From Lacticaseibacillus mingshuiensis (GTDB lineage: Bacteria; Bacillota; Bacilli; Lactobacillales; Lactobacillaceae): a stretch of 64,000 nt of DNA. Positions 41,320 through 50,898 of the stretch are shown piece after piece. The stretch spans positions 22,503-86,502 of the forward strand of contig NZ_BOLS01000012.1 of assembly GCF_016861785.1 (NCBI RefSeq), written 5' to 3'. The position numbers and the translations under genes were made by a program. The first letter of the stretch is position 1. Every line of letters starts with the position of its first letter. The notes under the pieces were generated by a model, which had not been told where the DNA came from, searched no databases, and worked only from the letters and a program-made list of their open reading frames with translations.

Positions 41320-43500
41320 ATGGAAAATACACAGGTACAGGCACTTCTTGAAGAAATGACCATCGAGGAGAAGATCGGGCAACTTGGTCAACTGAGCGCC
41401 GACTTCTTTCCAAACGGGCAGGCGACGATCACCGGCCCGATGCAAGCACAACATATGGATCTGGACACACTTTACCGGTCCGGCTCTGTGCTGGGAATCT
41501 CCGGCGCAAAGCAGGTTCGAGCGATTCAAGCCGACTTTTTAGCGCACAATCGGTTGCATATTCCGTTGCTCTTCATGGCTGACGTGGTCCATGGGTATAA
41601 GACCATCTTCCCGATTCCGCTGGGGATGGCAGCAAGCTTTGACCCTGAGATCGTTAAAAATGCGAGCGCTGTGGCGGCGAGTGAATCCGCAGCTGGCGGC
41701 ATTCACGTGACGTTTGCGCCGATGGTCGACCTTGTGCGCGATCCGCGTTGGGGCCGCGTCATGGAATCGACCGGTGAGGACACTTATCTGAATACCGTAC
41801 TGGCCGCCGCAAGCGTTCAGGGGTTTCAGGGTGAGGACCCACTGGATGAGGAGCACATTGCGGCGTGCGTCAAACACTTCGCCGCTTATGGTGCGCCAGA
41901 GGCCGGCCGCGAGTATAACACGGTCGATATTTCGGAGTGGCGGTTCCGCGAACAGTATCTGCCTTCCTATGCCGCAGCAATCAAGGCGCAAGCCCTTCTA
42001 GTCATGACGTCTTTCAACACCCTGTTTGGCGTGCCGGCAACTGCCAATCAGCATCTCATGCGCGACATTTTGCGTGAAGAACTGGATTTCTCAGGTGTCC
42101 TGATCTCTGACTGGGACGCGATCGGCGAGCTCATCAATCACGGTGTGGCAGGAGACCTCGATCACGCTTCTGACCTCGCGCTCAAGGCTGGTGTGGATAT
42201 CGACATGATGTCCTTCGCTTATTCCCGGTACCTGAAGCGTGCGGCGACATTGGATGCCGAAACGAAGCGTTTGATCGACGAGTCCGTCCTGCGTATTTTG
42301 GAATTGAAAAATACGCTCGGGTTGTTTGAAGATCCGTATCGAAACATTTCTATTGAACGGGAGACAGCGACAGAGCTGAGCCCAGCCCACCTCGTCGACG
42401 CCCAGCATGCTGCCGAGGAAAGCATTGTTCTGTTGAAAAATGCCGGGCAGATTCTCCCGCTTCAGCCAGGCACCTCAGTCTTCTTGACCGGCCCTCTGAG
42501 CGAATCGAACGATCTACTTGGTAGCTGGTCTTGGCAGGGCAAGAGTACGCCGGACAACACGATCGCGGCGGCGCTCGGCCAGCGCTGTGAGGTCAAGAGC
42601 GTACCAGACGTGGGTTACCACGCGCTGAACGAAAAACAATTAAAGGTTGCGCTCGGCGGGGCACACCATTATGACACGGTCATCGCTTGTCTTGGCATCC
42701 CGAGCTCCGAAAGTGGGGAAGCCACCAGTATGACGGACATTCGCCTGCCAGAAGAACAAATGACCCTGCTTCGGGCGTTGGCTGCGGATGGCAAGAGGAT
42801 CATCTCGATCGTCATCGCCGGCCGGCCACTCGACCTGAGTGAAGTCGATGCAGTCTCAGACGCCGTCGTGTTTGGCTGGTTCCCGGGCAGCCGCGGGGCA
42901 GAGGCAATCGCCCGCATTTTGACCGGCGAAGTTGAACCTTCTGGCCGTCTGCCGATGAGTTTTCCGCGTAGCGTTGGCCAAGTGCCGATCTACTACAACC
43001 AATACAACACTGGCCGGCCGCTGACGCACACACCGAATGATGCCGAAAATAAATACCTGTCCAAATATATCGACGAAGAAAACACCCCGCTCTATCCGTT
43101 CGGCTATGGCTTGGGCTACGCGCAGGTGACGCTTCAAAGTCTCACGATCGAGAACACCGAGATGAGCAGCCAGAAGCCAATGGTCGCGCATGTCCGGCTT
43201 GAAAATTCCTCAAATCGTGACGGACGTGCTGTCGTGCAACTCTATCTGCACCAAAAAATCGGTGAGACAGTTCGACCAGTCAAACGCCTGATCGCGTTTG
43301 AAAAAGTCGCAGTAGGGGCAGGCGAGACAGCGGATCTGTTGTTTTCAGTCACCGAAGACAGCCTACGTTATATGCACACAGATCTCACAAATACCGCAGA
43401 TGCCGGTGAGTACGAGTTGTTGGCGGGGCTGAGCTCGGATGCGACCCAAGCAGTTGGGTTTACGTTCACCAATGGTTTGAAGGAGAAGTCAGATGATTAA
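41320..43500 (+). CDS. GH3 beta-glucosidase, sophorose-active type inferred
   Basis: The 726-residue cytoplasmic retaining beta-glucosidase shows the (beta/alpha)8 domain (EKIGQLGQLS, about 18-27; substrate loop CVKHFAAYGAPEAGREYN, about 186-203), the nucleophile Asp264 in VLISDWDA, the alpha/beta sandwich domain and a C-terminal fibronectin III-like domain beginning near PLYPFGYGLGY. There is no signal peptide, so the substrate is an imported oligosaccharide. Its partner, the GH94 gene, overlaps by 8 nt. The same GH3-GH94-transporter set is established in Listeria innocua (lin1839-lin1841), where the GH3 enzyme cleaves sophorose and short beta-1,2-glucans. Start follows AGGAGGAG. Confidence 0.88.
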   Translation: MENTQVQALLEEMTIEEKIGQLGQLSADFFPNGQATITGPMQAQHMDLDTLYRSGSVLGISGAKQVRAIQADFLAHNRLHIPLLFMADVVHGYKTIFPIPLGMAASFDPEIVKNASAVAASESAAGGIHVTFAPMVDLVRDPRWGRVMESTGEDTYLNTVLAAASVQGFQGEDPLDEEHIAACVKHFAAYGAPEAGREYNTVDISEWRFREQYLPSYAAAIKAQALLVMTSFNTLFGVPATANQHLMRDILREELDFSGVLISDWDAIGELINHGVAGDLDHASDLALKAGVDIDMMSFAYSRYLKRAATLDAETKRLIDESVLRILELKNTLGLFEDPYRNISIERETATELSPAHLVDAQHAAEESIVLLKNAGQILPLQPGTSVFLTGPLSESNDLLGSWSWQGKSTPDNTIAAALGQRCEVKSVPDVGYHALNEKQLKVALGGAHHYDTVIACLGIPSSESGEATSMTDIRLPEEQMTLLRALAADGKRIISIVIAGRPLDLSEVDAVSDAVVFGWFPGSRGAEAIARILTGEVEPSGRLPMSFPRSVGQVPIYYNQYNTGRPLTHTPNDAENKYLSKYIDEENTPLYPFGYGLGYAQVTLQSLTIENTEMSSQKPMVAHVRLENSSNRDGRAVVQLYLHQKIGETVRPVKRLIAFEKVAVGAGETADLLFSVTEDSLRYMHTDLTNTADAGEYELLAGLSSDATQAVGFTFTNGLKEKSDD

Positions 43501-46500
43501 GCTTCGACACGGGAATACCGCGATCGGGTTGAGCGATGCCGGCGCACCGATTCATATTGAGACGTCAGGCATCATGATCAACCAAGTCGATGGCAACGCG
43601 CTTGACGGTAGTATGGCGGGCCTCTATCTGCGCGATGGGACGAGTTATCGCCTTTTGACCGGGGCCGAGAGTCGGCTCAACCACGACAAAGAGCAGGTGT
43701 CTTGGGAAGGCGTGTTCAGCGACGTTTCCTATAGCGTTCGGCTGACGATTGGCGATTCTGGTTGGTATTGGACGGTCGATCTTGACGGCGAAGTCACAGA
43801 AGAGACAACGCTGACCTATGTTCAAGACCTCGGCTTGGGCGCCGCTTCGTTTGTGCAGTCAAACGAAGCCTATGCCTCGCAATACATCGATCATTTTGTA
43901 GCGCGCAATGGGCAGCACATCACCATCGCGTCGCGGCAAAATCAACCGCAATCCGGAAAAAATCCTTATCTACAACAAGGCGCCTTCACGCCTCTTGCGA
44001 GTTATGCCACCGATGGCATGCAATTTTTCGGGCCAGCCTATCGCGCCGATGCTTCGCCGGTTGGCATGCAAGCGCCGAATCTGGCCAACGTCAAATTGCA
44101 ATATGAAGCGACGCTGATCGCGCTTCGAACCCCAGCTGGTCAAGCGGCGAAACATGCGGTCTTTTATGCCGCCTTTTTGCCGGATCAGCCACAGGACAAC
44201 CGAACAATTCTGCTTTCCGAGATTGAATTGCAAGCCGATTATCAGCGCTCTTTGCGGATGCCGTTAGCGCCACGAGTCTATTCGCAGATTCAGACGGAGC
44301 CGGTGCTGGGCCCAAGAGTATCAGGCATTCCTTTGAAAGCGCGGGAGATCATGGCCCTTTTCCCTGCTCGCAGCTTAGAAGAGCGTCAAGATGGCGACTT
44401 GTTGTCGTTCTTTTTGCCGGACCATCGCCATGTTGTCTTGCAAGCCAAGGAGTTGCTTCAACAGCGGCAGACAGGCAATATCGTGATGGCGGGGCACACC
44501 CTCACGCCAACAACGCCGGTGCTGGCAACGACGCAATTCATGGCAGGAGTCTTTGAGTCACATACTGTGTACGGCAACACCAATATGCAGAATCTGACCA
44601 GTGACGTGCGCGACCCGTTCAACTTCTTCACGACGGCGGGCCGCCGCATCTATATCAAATTGGCGGATCAGCAATTTCATCTGCTGAGCTTACCCAGTGC
44701 CTTTGAGATGGCCTATAACGGGGCGACCTGGTATTACCAACTGGAAGATGATCTGCTGATCATTACAGACGATGCCGCCGCTGACTCGGATCAGTTGACC
44801 CTTCATTTTCAGTCGCAGCGAGGCAACCATTATGACCTGCTGATCACGGATCAACTGAACGCAGGCACCATGGGCCATCAGCCCGTTGTGGTGGCACACG
44901 GGGAGCAACTCTCGATCAAAGCAGAGTCGGGGATGCCGATGCACTCCGCAAATCCGGACCTAACCTACTGGCTTGATTACAGTCAGCATGACGGGCGCTT
45001 TGAGCTTGGCGATACTGCGAACGTGTTGGGTGAGGCGTTGCCATCACTCGAGATGGTCACCGCGAGTTATCGAAACACTTCTGATCTGAAGATCTCAACG
45101 GCGCTCGCTAATCACTTCGACGAACTGGACGCGGCAACAATGCGGAAGGCGCATGCGGAGCACATTGAAGACCTCTTGCACCATCTGACATTAAAGGACG
45201 AGGCCCCGGCAAGAAAGGACGACGCACAAGAGATCACCACGATTCTGCGCTGGTTCGCCCATGATGCCCTGGTCCACCTGTTATCTCCGCATGGTCTTGA
45301 ACAATACGGCGGGGCCGCTTGGGGGACGCGCGACGTCTCCCAGGGCCCAGTCGAGCTGTTTTTAGCCACGGGCCACTACGCAGAAGTGCGGCAGATTCTG
45401 ACGACCCTTTACTCGCATCAATTCGTTGAGACAGGCAACTGGCCACAGTGGTTTATGTACGATGAGTATCGCGCGCAGTTTGCGGATGAAAGTCACGGCG
45501 ATGTCGTCGTTTGGCCGCTGAAAGTACTCGGGGATTATCTCAAGGCGACCCACGACCTTCAGATTCTGGACGAGCAGTTGCCATACATGAGCGCGACGAC
45601 CCACGACTTCATTGGTGAAAAGACTTCGCTGCGGGCACATGTCGAGCATCAGCTTGATTATCTCGTGGCGCATTTTCTGGCCGGCACCCACGTTTCGGCG
45701 TACGGGGATGGCGACTGGGATGATACGCTCCAGCCTGCCGATCCAGCCCAAAAGGCGACCATGGCAAGCACGTGGACAGAGGAGCTGACGCTTGAGACAC
45801 TGACGACCTTGACAAGCGCATTGCCAGAAGGGGATGCGCTTCAGCACCGAGCTGCGGCACTCAAAGCTGAAATGGCAACTGACTTCCAACGCTATTTCAT
45901 GCGCGATGACGTCTTGCCTGGCTTTATTCAGATCGCACCAGATGGGCGGGTCAAAGAAATCATCCATCCCGGAGATCAACAGACCGGTATCGATTATCGC
46001 CTGTTGCCATTGTCGCAAGGGGTTTTGAGCGGCATTTTGACCGGAAAACAGGCAGATCATGCGTTGGCATTGATCGACCAACACCTACTTTTCCCAGATG
46101 GGGTCCGCTTGATGAACCGCCCGTCGACTTATCGAGGTGGTGTCAGCAAGATCTTCAAGCGCGCGGAGCAAGCCGCTAATTTTGGCCGGGAGATTGGGCT
46201 GCTTTATGTCCATGCCCATATTCGCTACGCCGGGGCGTTGGCGGTTGCCGGCCGGCGACAAGAAGCCTGGCAAATGCTGCAGCTGGTCGACCCGATCAAA
46301 CTGACCGAACGTGTTTCGAATGCCGAGCTACGCCAGGCCAATGTTTATTTCTCGAGCTCGGATGCTGATTTTGCGGATCGCTATCAGGCTCAAAATGATT
46401 TTGAGCGGGTGCGGGCGCAGCAGGTTGGCGTCAAAGGTGGTTGGCGCTTGTACAGCAGCGGACCAGGCATCTTCATCGGGACGCTACTCAGCGAGATATT

Positions 46501-46633
46501 ATCAATTCGTAACGAAACGTTTAACCGAGAATCATCGACGGATACGGCCGATTTTGATCCGAATATCCGCATTGATTGGCAGCCATCGAAGGATTCGAAA
46601 ATCGGGGCGGAGATTGAGGAAACGCGGCCTTAG
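43493..46633 (+). CDS. GH94 1,2-beta-oligoglucan phosphorylase
   Basis: The 1046-residue cytoplasmic enzyme splits sophorotriose and longer beta-1,2-glucans with phosphate to alpha-glucose 1-phosphate and shortened chain. The length is typical for this GH94 branch (about 1050-1100) and much longer than cellobiose phosphorylase (about 800). The (alpha/alpha)6 barrel holds YGDGDWDDTLQP with Asp741, Asp743 and Asp744, the region of the general acid, and YRLLPLSQGVLSGIL with MNRPSTYRGG near the phosphate site. Two N-terminal beta-sandwich domains precede it. ATG 43493 overlaps the GH3 stop codon, implying coupled translation. Function is assigned from domain class and operon partners. Confidence 0.87.
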   Translation: MIKLRHGNTAIGLSDAGAPIHIETSGIMINQVDGNALDGSMAGLYLRDGTSYRLLTGAESRLNHDKEQVSWEGVFSDVSYSVRLTIGDSGWYWTVDLDGEVTEETTLTYVQDLGLGAASFVQSNEAYASQYIDHFVARNGQHITIASRQNQPQSGKNPYLQQGAFTPLASYATDGMQFFGPAYRADASPVGMQAPNLANVKLQYEATLIALRTPAGQAAKHAVFYAAFLPDQPQDNRTILLSEIELQADYQRSLRMPLAPRVYSQIQTEPVLGPRVSGIPLKAREIMALFPARSLEERQDGDLLSFFLPDHRHVVLQAKELLQQRQTGNIVMAGHTLTPTTPVLATTQFMAGVFESHTVYGNTNMQNLTSDVRDPFNFFTTAGRRIYIKLADQQFHLLSLPSAFEMAYNGATWYYQLEDDLLIITDDAAADSDQLTLHFQSQRGNHYDLLITDQLNAGTMGHQPVVVAHGEQLSIKAESGMPMHSANPDLTYWLDYSQHDGRFELGDTANVLGEALPSLEMVTASYRNTSDLKISTALANHFDELDAATMRKAHAEHIEDLLHHLTLKDEAPARKDDAQEITTILRWFAHDALVHLLSPHGLEQYGGAAWGTRDVSQGPVELFLATGHYAEVRQILTTLYSHQFVETGNWPQWFMYDEYRAQFADESHGDVVVWPLKVLGDYLKATHDLQILDEQLPYMSATTHDFIGEKTSLRAHVEHQLDYLVAHFLAGTHVSAYGDGDWDDTLQPADPAQKATMASTWTEELTLETLTTLTSALPEGDALQHRAAALKAEMATDFQRYFMRDDVLPGFIQIAPDGRVKEIIHPGDQQTGIDYRLLPLSQGVLSGILTGKQADHALALIDQHLLFPDGVRLMNRPSTYRGGVSKIFKRAEQAANFGREIGLLYVHAHIRYAGALAVAGRRQEAWQMLQLVDPIKLTERVSNAELRQANVYFSSSDADFADRYQAQNDFERVRAQQVGVKGGWRLYSSGPGIFIGTLLSEILSIRNETFNRESSTDTADFDPNIRIDWQPSKDSKIGAEIEETRP

Positions 46634-46688
46634 CGGGTTAAAGACAACCGAGGTCCGAAAAAAATTTTTAAACCAGAAAAGAAAGCGC

Positions 46689-46742
46689 TTGCGCAAAAAA
46701 GGTTCGCGTGCTAGTATCCTATTTGGAGAAACGTTTCACCAA
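46689..46742 (+). promoter_or_regulatory. Internal promoter with LacI operator before the transporter genes
   Basis: TTGCGC (46689-46694), 17 nt, TAGTAT (46712-46717). The operator GAAACGTTTCACCAA (46728-46742) is identical over 15 bp to that at 41291. AGAAAGCGCTTGCG overlaps the -35 and is cre-like with three mismatches. Confidence 0.75.
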
Positions 46743-46777
46743 AAATCTCGAGGATACTCAGAGGGGAGCGGCCTGTA

Positions 46778-46798
46778 ATGAGCGCAGCAGATGAGTGA
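46778..46798 (+). CDS. Possible six-codon leader peptide (MSAADE)
   Basis: ATG 46778 follows GAGGGGAG (46761-46768) and is closed by TGA after six codons. The permease start lies 5 nt further on without a strong ribosome site of its own. This would give start-stop coupling. It may be only a chance frame. Confidence 0.35.
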   Translation: MSAADE

Positions 46799-46803
46799 TC
46801 AAT

Positions 46804-47715
46804 ATGAGTATATTCAAGCGATTTATTAAGCAAGGACAGCTTCAGTTAATGGTGTGGCCGGGGGTCATCTTCATGGTGATCTTCAATTTCATCCCGATCT
46901 ACGGGATCATTACTGCTTTCAAGCACTATACGATTGTTGACACGATGAGCAGCGCACCTTGGGTCGGGATGGAGAACTTCAAGACGATCGTCTCAGATCA
47001 GTTCTTCTGGCAATCTGTCCGCAACACGCTCGCCATCAGTTTCTTGAAACTTGCCATTGGATTTGTCATTCCCATCGTGCTGTCAGTGATGATCTTTGAG
47101 CTCAAGAATATGCGGTTCAAGAAGATCGTGCAGACGATCTCCTACATTCCTCATTTCTTCTCATGGATCGTCCTGGGCGGGATGTTGATCTCATGGCTCT
47201 CGACGAACGGATTCTTCAACCAGATCCTCATGGCGCTGGGAATCATCGACAAGGGGACCAACCACTTGCTGGCCGGCAACCAGTACTGGTGGATCGCTGT
47301 TTTGTCAGATCTTTGGAAGGAAGTCGGGTGGGGCACCATCTTGTATCTTGCCGGGATGTCGCGCATCGACCCGACGCTTTATGAAGCCGCCCGCATTGAC
47401 GGGGCCTCGAAGGTGACACAGGTCAGAACGATCACCCTGCCGCTACTTGGCCCGATCATCTCACTCAACTTGATCTTGACGGTCAGCGGGCTGCTTGGGT
47501 CGAACCTTGACCAGACCTTGGTCCTGATGAACTCACAGAACCAGGATTACGCGGATGTGATCAATTCCTTTGTTTATCGGATGGGGTTGACTCAAGGGGA
47601 CTTCTCGTATGCGACAGCTGTTGGGTTAGGTATCTCGGTCGTCTCCGTCATTTTGCTGATCATCACTGATCGCATCACGCGCAAGTTGAACGACGGCCAT
47701 TCGGTCATTGTCTAG
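46804..47715 (+). CDS. ABC transporter permease (LplB-type) for sophoro-oligosaccharides
   Basis: The 303-residue CUT1 permease has about six helices, the LplB/YtcP-group start (VWPGVIFMVIFNFIPIYGI) and the EAA loop (EAARIDGASKVTQVRTITLPLLGP). ATG 46804 is preferred over GTG 46795. Together with the next permease and binding protein it forms the importer for beta-1,2-gluco-oligosaccharides, as inferred from the operon. It needs an ATPase encoded outside the window. Confidence 0.9.
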   Translation: MSIFKRFIKQGQLQLMVWPGVIFMVIFNFIPIYGIITAFKHYTIVDTMSSAPWVGMENFKTIVSDQFFWQSVRNTLAISFLKLAIGFVIPIVLSVMIFELKNMRFKKIVQTISYIPHFFSWIVLGGMLISWLSTNGFFNQILMALGIIDKGTNHLLAGNQYWWIAVLSDLWKEVGWGTILYLAGMSRIDPTLYEAARIDGASKVTQVRTITLPLLGPIISLNLILTVSGLLGSNLDQTLVLMNSQNQDYADVINSFVYRMGLTQGDFSYATAVGLGISVVSVILLIITDRITRKLNDGHSVIV

Positions 47716-47727
47716 GAGGCGAGTCGG

Positions 47728-48624
47728 ATGAAAATTGCGATCCATAGTAAGAAGACTCGAAAAGAAGGATTTTGGTTCAACCTAGTCAATACCATTGTCC
47801 TGACGCTGTTTTCGCTGATCATCATTGTGCCGATCTGGAATATCCTCGTTTCCTCCGTTTCATCAAACGCAGGATTGGCCAGCGGCGGCTTAATGTTATG
47901 GCCACAGGGCTTCACATTGGAAAACTACACGAAAGTCTTTTCCGATAGCAGTATCCCCAAGGCCTTTGGAATCTCGGTCCTCAAGACGGTGATCGGCGCC
48001 GGCACGCATACTTTGTTCTGCGCGATCGTGGCCTATGGGCTGAGCAAGTCCCGGTTGATCGGACGCCGGCTTTATACCTCGATGGGTGTCATCACGATGT
48101 ACTTCGGCGGTGGCATGATCCCGACCTACTTGCTGATCAAGTCCTTGGGGTTGCTGGACACGTTCTGGGTCTACATTATTCCGGCCCTGTTCAGCTATTA
48201 CGACTGTGTCATCTTGATGAACTTCTTCCGGGAGATTCCTGACTCGCTTGAGGAATCGGCGAAGATCGATGGCGCCGGCGAATGGCGGATCTTTACCTCG
48301 ATCTACCTGCCACTGACAAAACCGGCCCTGGCAACCATCGTTTTGTTCAACGGAGTCGGCCAGTGGAATGACTTCATGACGACCAAGCTCTACATCACCA
48401 AACAATATCTTTACCCGCTTCAGATGAAGATCTATGAGATCATCGTCAACTCTAATCTCAGCAATATGACTCAAAGCGGCTCGACTGACGTGGTGTTTAA
48501 GGCGACAACGCGCGGCGTGCAGCTTGCAACAATTGTGATCACCACGGTCCCAATTCTCATCATCTATCCGTTGCTTCAAAAGCATTTCATCGCGGGGATG
48601 ATGGAAGGTGCCGTTAAGGAATAA
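47728..48624 (+). CDS. ABC transporter permease (YtcP-type) for sophoro-oligosaccharides
   Basis: The 298-residue permease has six helices and an EAA-type loop (EESAKIDGAGEWRIFTSIYLPLTKP, about 175-199), with the YtcP-group segment YFGGGMIPTYLLIKSLGLLDT. Start follows TAGGAGGCG, 13 nt after its partner gene. Confidence 0.92.
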   Translation: MKIAIHSKKTRKEGFWFNLVNTIVLTLFSLIIIVPIWNILVSSVSSNAGLASGGLMLWPQGFTLENYTKVFSDSSIPKAFGISVLKTVIGAGTHTLFCAIVAYGLSKSRLIGRRLYTSMGVITMYFGGGMIPTYLLIKSLGLLDTFWVYIIPALFSYYDCVILMNFFREIPDSLEESAKIDGAGEWRIFTSIYLPLTKPALATIVLFNGVGQWNDFMTTKLYITKQYLYPLQMKIYEIIVNSNLSNMTQSGSTDVVFKATTRGVQLATIVITTVPILIIYPLLQKHFIAGMMEGAVKE

Positions 48625-48655
48625 GGGGAAAAAGGGAAGAAAGAAGGATATAAAG

Positions 48656-50254
48656 ATGAAGAAGGCTTTTCTAGGCGCGATGGTTGCCGTAGCGGCGTTG
48701 GCGTTGGCCAGCTGCGGCAACAAAGAGGATGCAGGCAACTCGAATTTTTCGATCAAAGATCGTTACACTCCGAGTGCAAAAACGCCGGCGTGGAAGCTCG
48801 ACAAGAAGAAAAAGATGACCACGATCACTTGGTACATCAATTCTGATTGGACGACTCTCCCGTTTGGTGAAGATGCGACCACAGCGAAGATCAAGAAGGA
48901 TCTGAACATCAACATCAAGTTCGTCACTGGTGACGACTCGAAGCTGAATGCCTTGATCTCAGGTGGTGACATGCCAGACATCGTGACCTTGATGGATAAG
49001 ACAAGTCAGGCGGCAACGAAGGCGAACAGCTGGGCGTACTCCCTCAACGACCTGGCAAAGAAATATGATCCGTATTTCCTGAAAGTTGCCAACAAAGACA
49101 CCATGAAGTGGTTCACGCTGTCTGACAACAAGACGTATGGGTATCCAAACTATTCCAACACGAAGAAAGACTACGAGAGCGGCACCATTCCGGTGAATGA
49201 TAATTTCGTCATCCGTGAAGATGTCTATGACGCCCTCGGCAAGCCGGACTTCACCAAGCCGGGGAACTTTGAAAAGGCGATGAAAGAGATCGCCGCCAAG
49301 TATCCGAAGCTCACGCCATTTGGCTTCACCCCAGTTGGCACGACGGCGGGCGGCTTCACCGACAAGCTGCAAGACTTCCTCGGTGTCCCGCTTGAAACAG
49401 ATGATGGCGCCTATTACGACCGGAGCCTGGATTCAGAATATATCCAATGGCTCAAGACCTTGAACACCGTTTATCGCAACAAGGATATCAGCGATGACAG
49501 CTTTACCGATGATGGTGCGACCTTCGATCAAAAGGTCAAGACCGGTCAATACGCGACCATGTTTGTGTCCGGCACTAGTGGCCAAGGCGGGAACTTCACT
49601 GAATTCATGAAGAACTCCAAGACGCGTTACATCGCCGTGGATGGCCCGTCCAGCACATCTGGCCGCAAAGCGACATTGAACCAGACAGGGATCTCAGGCT
49701 GGCTGATCAACTACATCACCAAAGACGCCAAGGATCCAGCCAAAGTCATGGAACTCTTCACCTATCTTGTTGATCGCCCAGGCCAGATCCTGACCAAGTA
49801 CGGCATCGAAGGCGTAACCTTCAAGTACAACTCTGATGGCAAGATCGAATACCTGCCAGAAGTCAACAAACTCGAACAAACCGATAACGACCTGTACAAC
49901 AAGAAGTACGGCATCAGCCGCTTCCTCTACTTCAACAACGACCGAATGAACGCTTTGAAGGCACCGACGACTTCCGCTTTGACCCAGATGCAGAAGTGGG
50001 GCGTTGGCAAGCTGTACCCGCATTTCGTGATCGAAAACATCAAGCCGCAAGCCGGGACTGCTGAAGCACGTGTCTATGATCAGGTTCAAACGAAGATGAA
50101 TAGTACCGTTATTTCCCTGATCCGCGCCAACAGTGACGCAAGCTTTGACAGCACCCTCAGCAATTACAAGGACTTCTTGAAGAAGAATAACTATTCCAAC
50201 GTTGAAAAGACGCTGACAAAGAATATGGCCTCTAACCGCAAGAAGCTAAACTAA
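48656..50254 (+). CDS. Extracellular solute-binding lipoprotein for sophoro-oligosaccharides
   Basis: The 532-residue lipoprotein has a type II signal peptide with lipobox LASC (Cys about 20) and the large LplA/YtcQ-type binding fold (WYINSDWTTLPFGED, GDMPDIVTLMD). Long binding proteins of this group take oligosaccharides; the Listeria counterpart lin1841 binds sophoro-oligosaccharides. Start ATG 48656 follows AAGGAT; an upstream in-frame ATG 48608 would overlap the permease gene and lose the signal peptide position. Confidence 0.9.
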   Translation: MKKAFLGAMVAVAALALASCGNKEDAGNSNFSIKDRYTPSAKTPAWKLDKKKKMTTITWYINSDWTTLPFGEDATTAKIKKDLNINIKFVTGDDSKLNALISGGDMPDIVTLMDKTSQAATKANSWAYSLNDLAKKYDPYFLKVANKDTMKWFTLSDNKTYGYPNYSNTKKDYESGTIPVNDNFVIREDVYDALGKPDFTKPGNFEKAMKEIAAKYPKLTPFGFTPVGTTAGGFTDKLQDFLGVPLETDDGAYYDRSLDSEYIQWLKTLNTVYRNKDISDDSFTDDGATFDQKVKTGQYATMFVSGTSGQGGNFTEFMKNSKTRYIAVDGPSSTSGRKATLNQTGISGWLINYITKDAKDPAKVMELFTYLVDRPGQILTKYGIEGVTFKYNSDGKIEYLPEVNKLEQTDNDLYNKKYGISRFLYFNNDRMNALKAPTTSALTQMQKWGVGKLYPHFVIENIKPQAGTAEARVYDQVQTKMNSTVISLIRANSDASFDSTLSNYKDFLKKNNYSNVEKTLTKNMASNRKKLN

Positions 50255-50266
50255 AGGATGTGAAAG

Positions 50267-50303
50267 AAGAAAGAGCTGCGGAAACTGTAGCTCTTTCTTT
50301 GCT
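50267..50303 (+). terminator. Attenuating hairpin between binding protein and DUF624 gene
   Basis: AAGAAAGAGCT (50267-50277) pairs with AGCTCTTTCTT (50289-50299), 11-nt loop, then TGCTTGTT. It lies just before the DUF624 start and could lower expression of the last four genes. Confidence 0.75.
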
Positions 50304-50307
50304 TGTT

Positions 50308-50898
50308 ATGAAAGAGATATTTAGGGTCGATGGGCTTTACTACCGGTTGATGACGCTTGCCGCCAATGCCTTCATTATCAATTTAGTGTTCGTGTTGTCC
50401 GGCTTGACGGTGGTTCTCTTAGGGCCTGCCATCATCGCGTTGTACCAGATCACCAAGCGCGTGATGGCTGGCGAAGAAGATCATGTGCTCACCACGTATT
50501 TTAAAATTATGAAGAAGAACCTTGTCCGCGGCTGGCTACTTTTTGGCATCCTACTGGTCGGGGCAGGCTTGGCGATCGGGTTAACGCTGCTGGTTGGCGC
50601 GCTCGGACAATGGGCCGCCGCCGTGATGATCTTTTTCGTGGCCAGCGTGGCGCTACTTCTTGGAACCTTTGCATATGACTTTGCACTCAGTCAAGACAGC
50701 GTTCGCCAGGCATTCAACAACGCGCTGATTCTGTTCTTTCAGCATATTGTATACAGCATCGTGATCCTGCTGATTCCAGTCGTGGTGTTATCGCTGATTG
50801 GCAAGGTCAATCTATATCTGGCCCTGTGTCTCGGTTTCTTTGTGGCATGTTACCTTCAGATCTACTTTGTCAGGAAAGTTGGCGTTTTTGATGAATGA
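50308..50898 (+). CDS. YesL-like (DUF624) membrane protein
   Basis: The 196-residue protein has about five membrane helices and the family start KEIFRVDGLYYRLMTLAANAF followed by GPAIIALYQITKRVM and YFKIMKKNLVRGW. DUF624 proteins accompany LplB/YtcP-type oligosaccharide transporters in many Firmicutes; their job is unknown. ATG 50308 fits the family's usual start but has no clear ribosome site; GTG 50260 has AAAGGA but would put part of the attenuator stem in the coding region. Its end overlaps the CE7 gene by 8 nt. Confidence 0.8.
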   Translation: MKEIFRVDGLYYRLMTLAANAFIINLVFVLSGLTVVLLGPAIIALYQITKRVMAGEEDHVLTTYFKIMKKNLVRGWLLFGILLVGAGLAIGLTLLVGALGQWAAAVMIFFVASVALLLGTFAYDFALSQDSVRQAFNNALILFFQHIVYSIVILLIPVVVLSLIGKVNLYLALCLGFFVACYLQIYFVRKVGVFDE

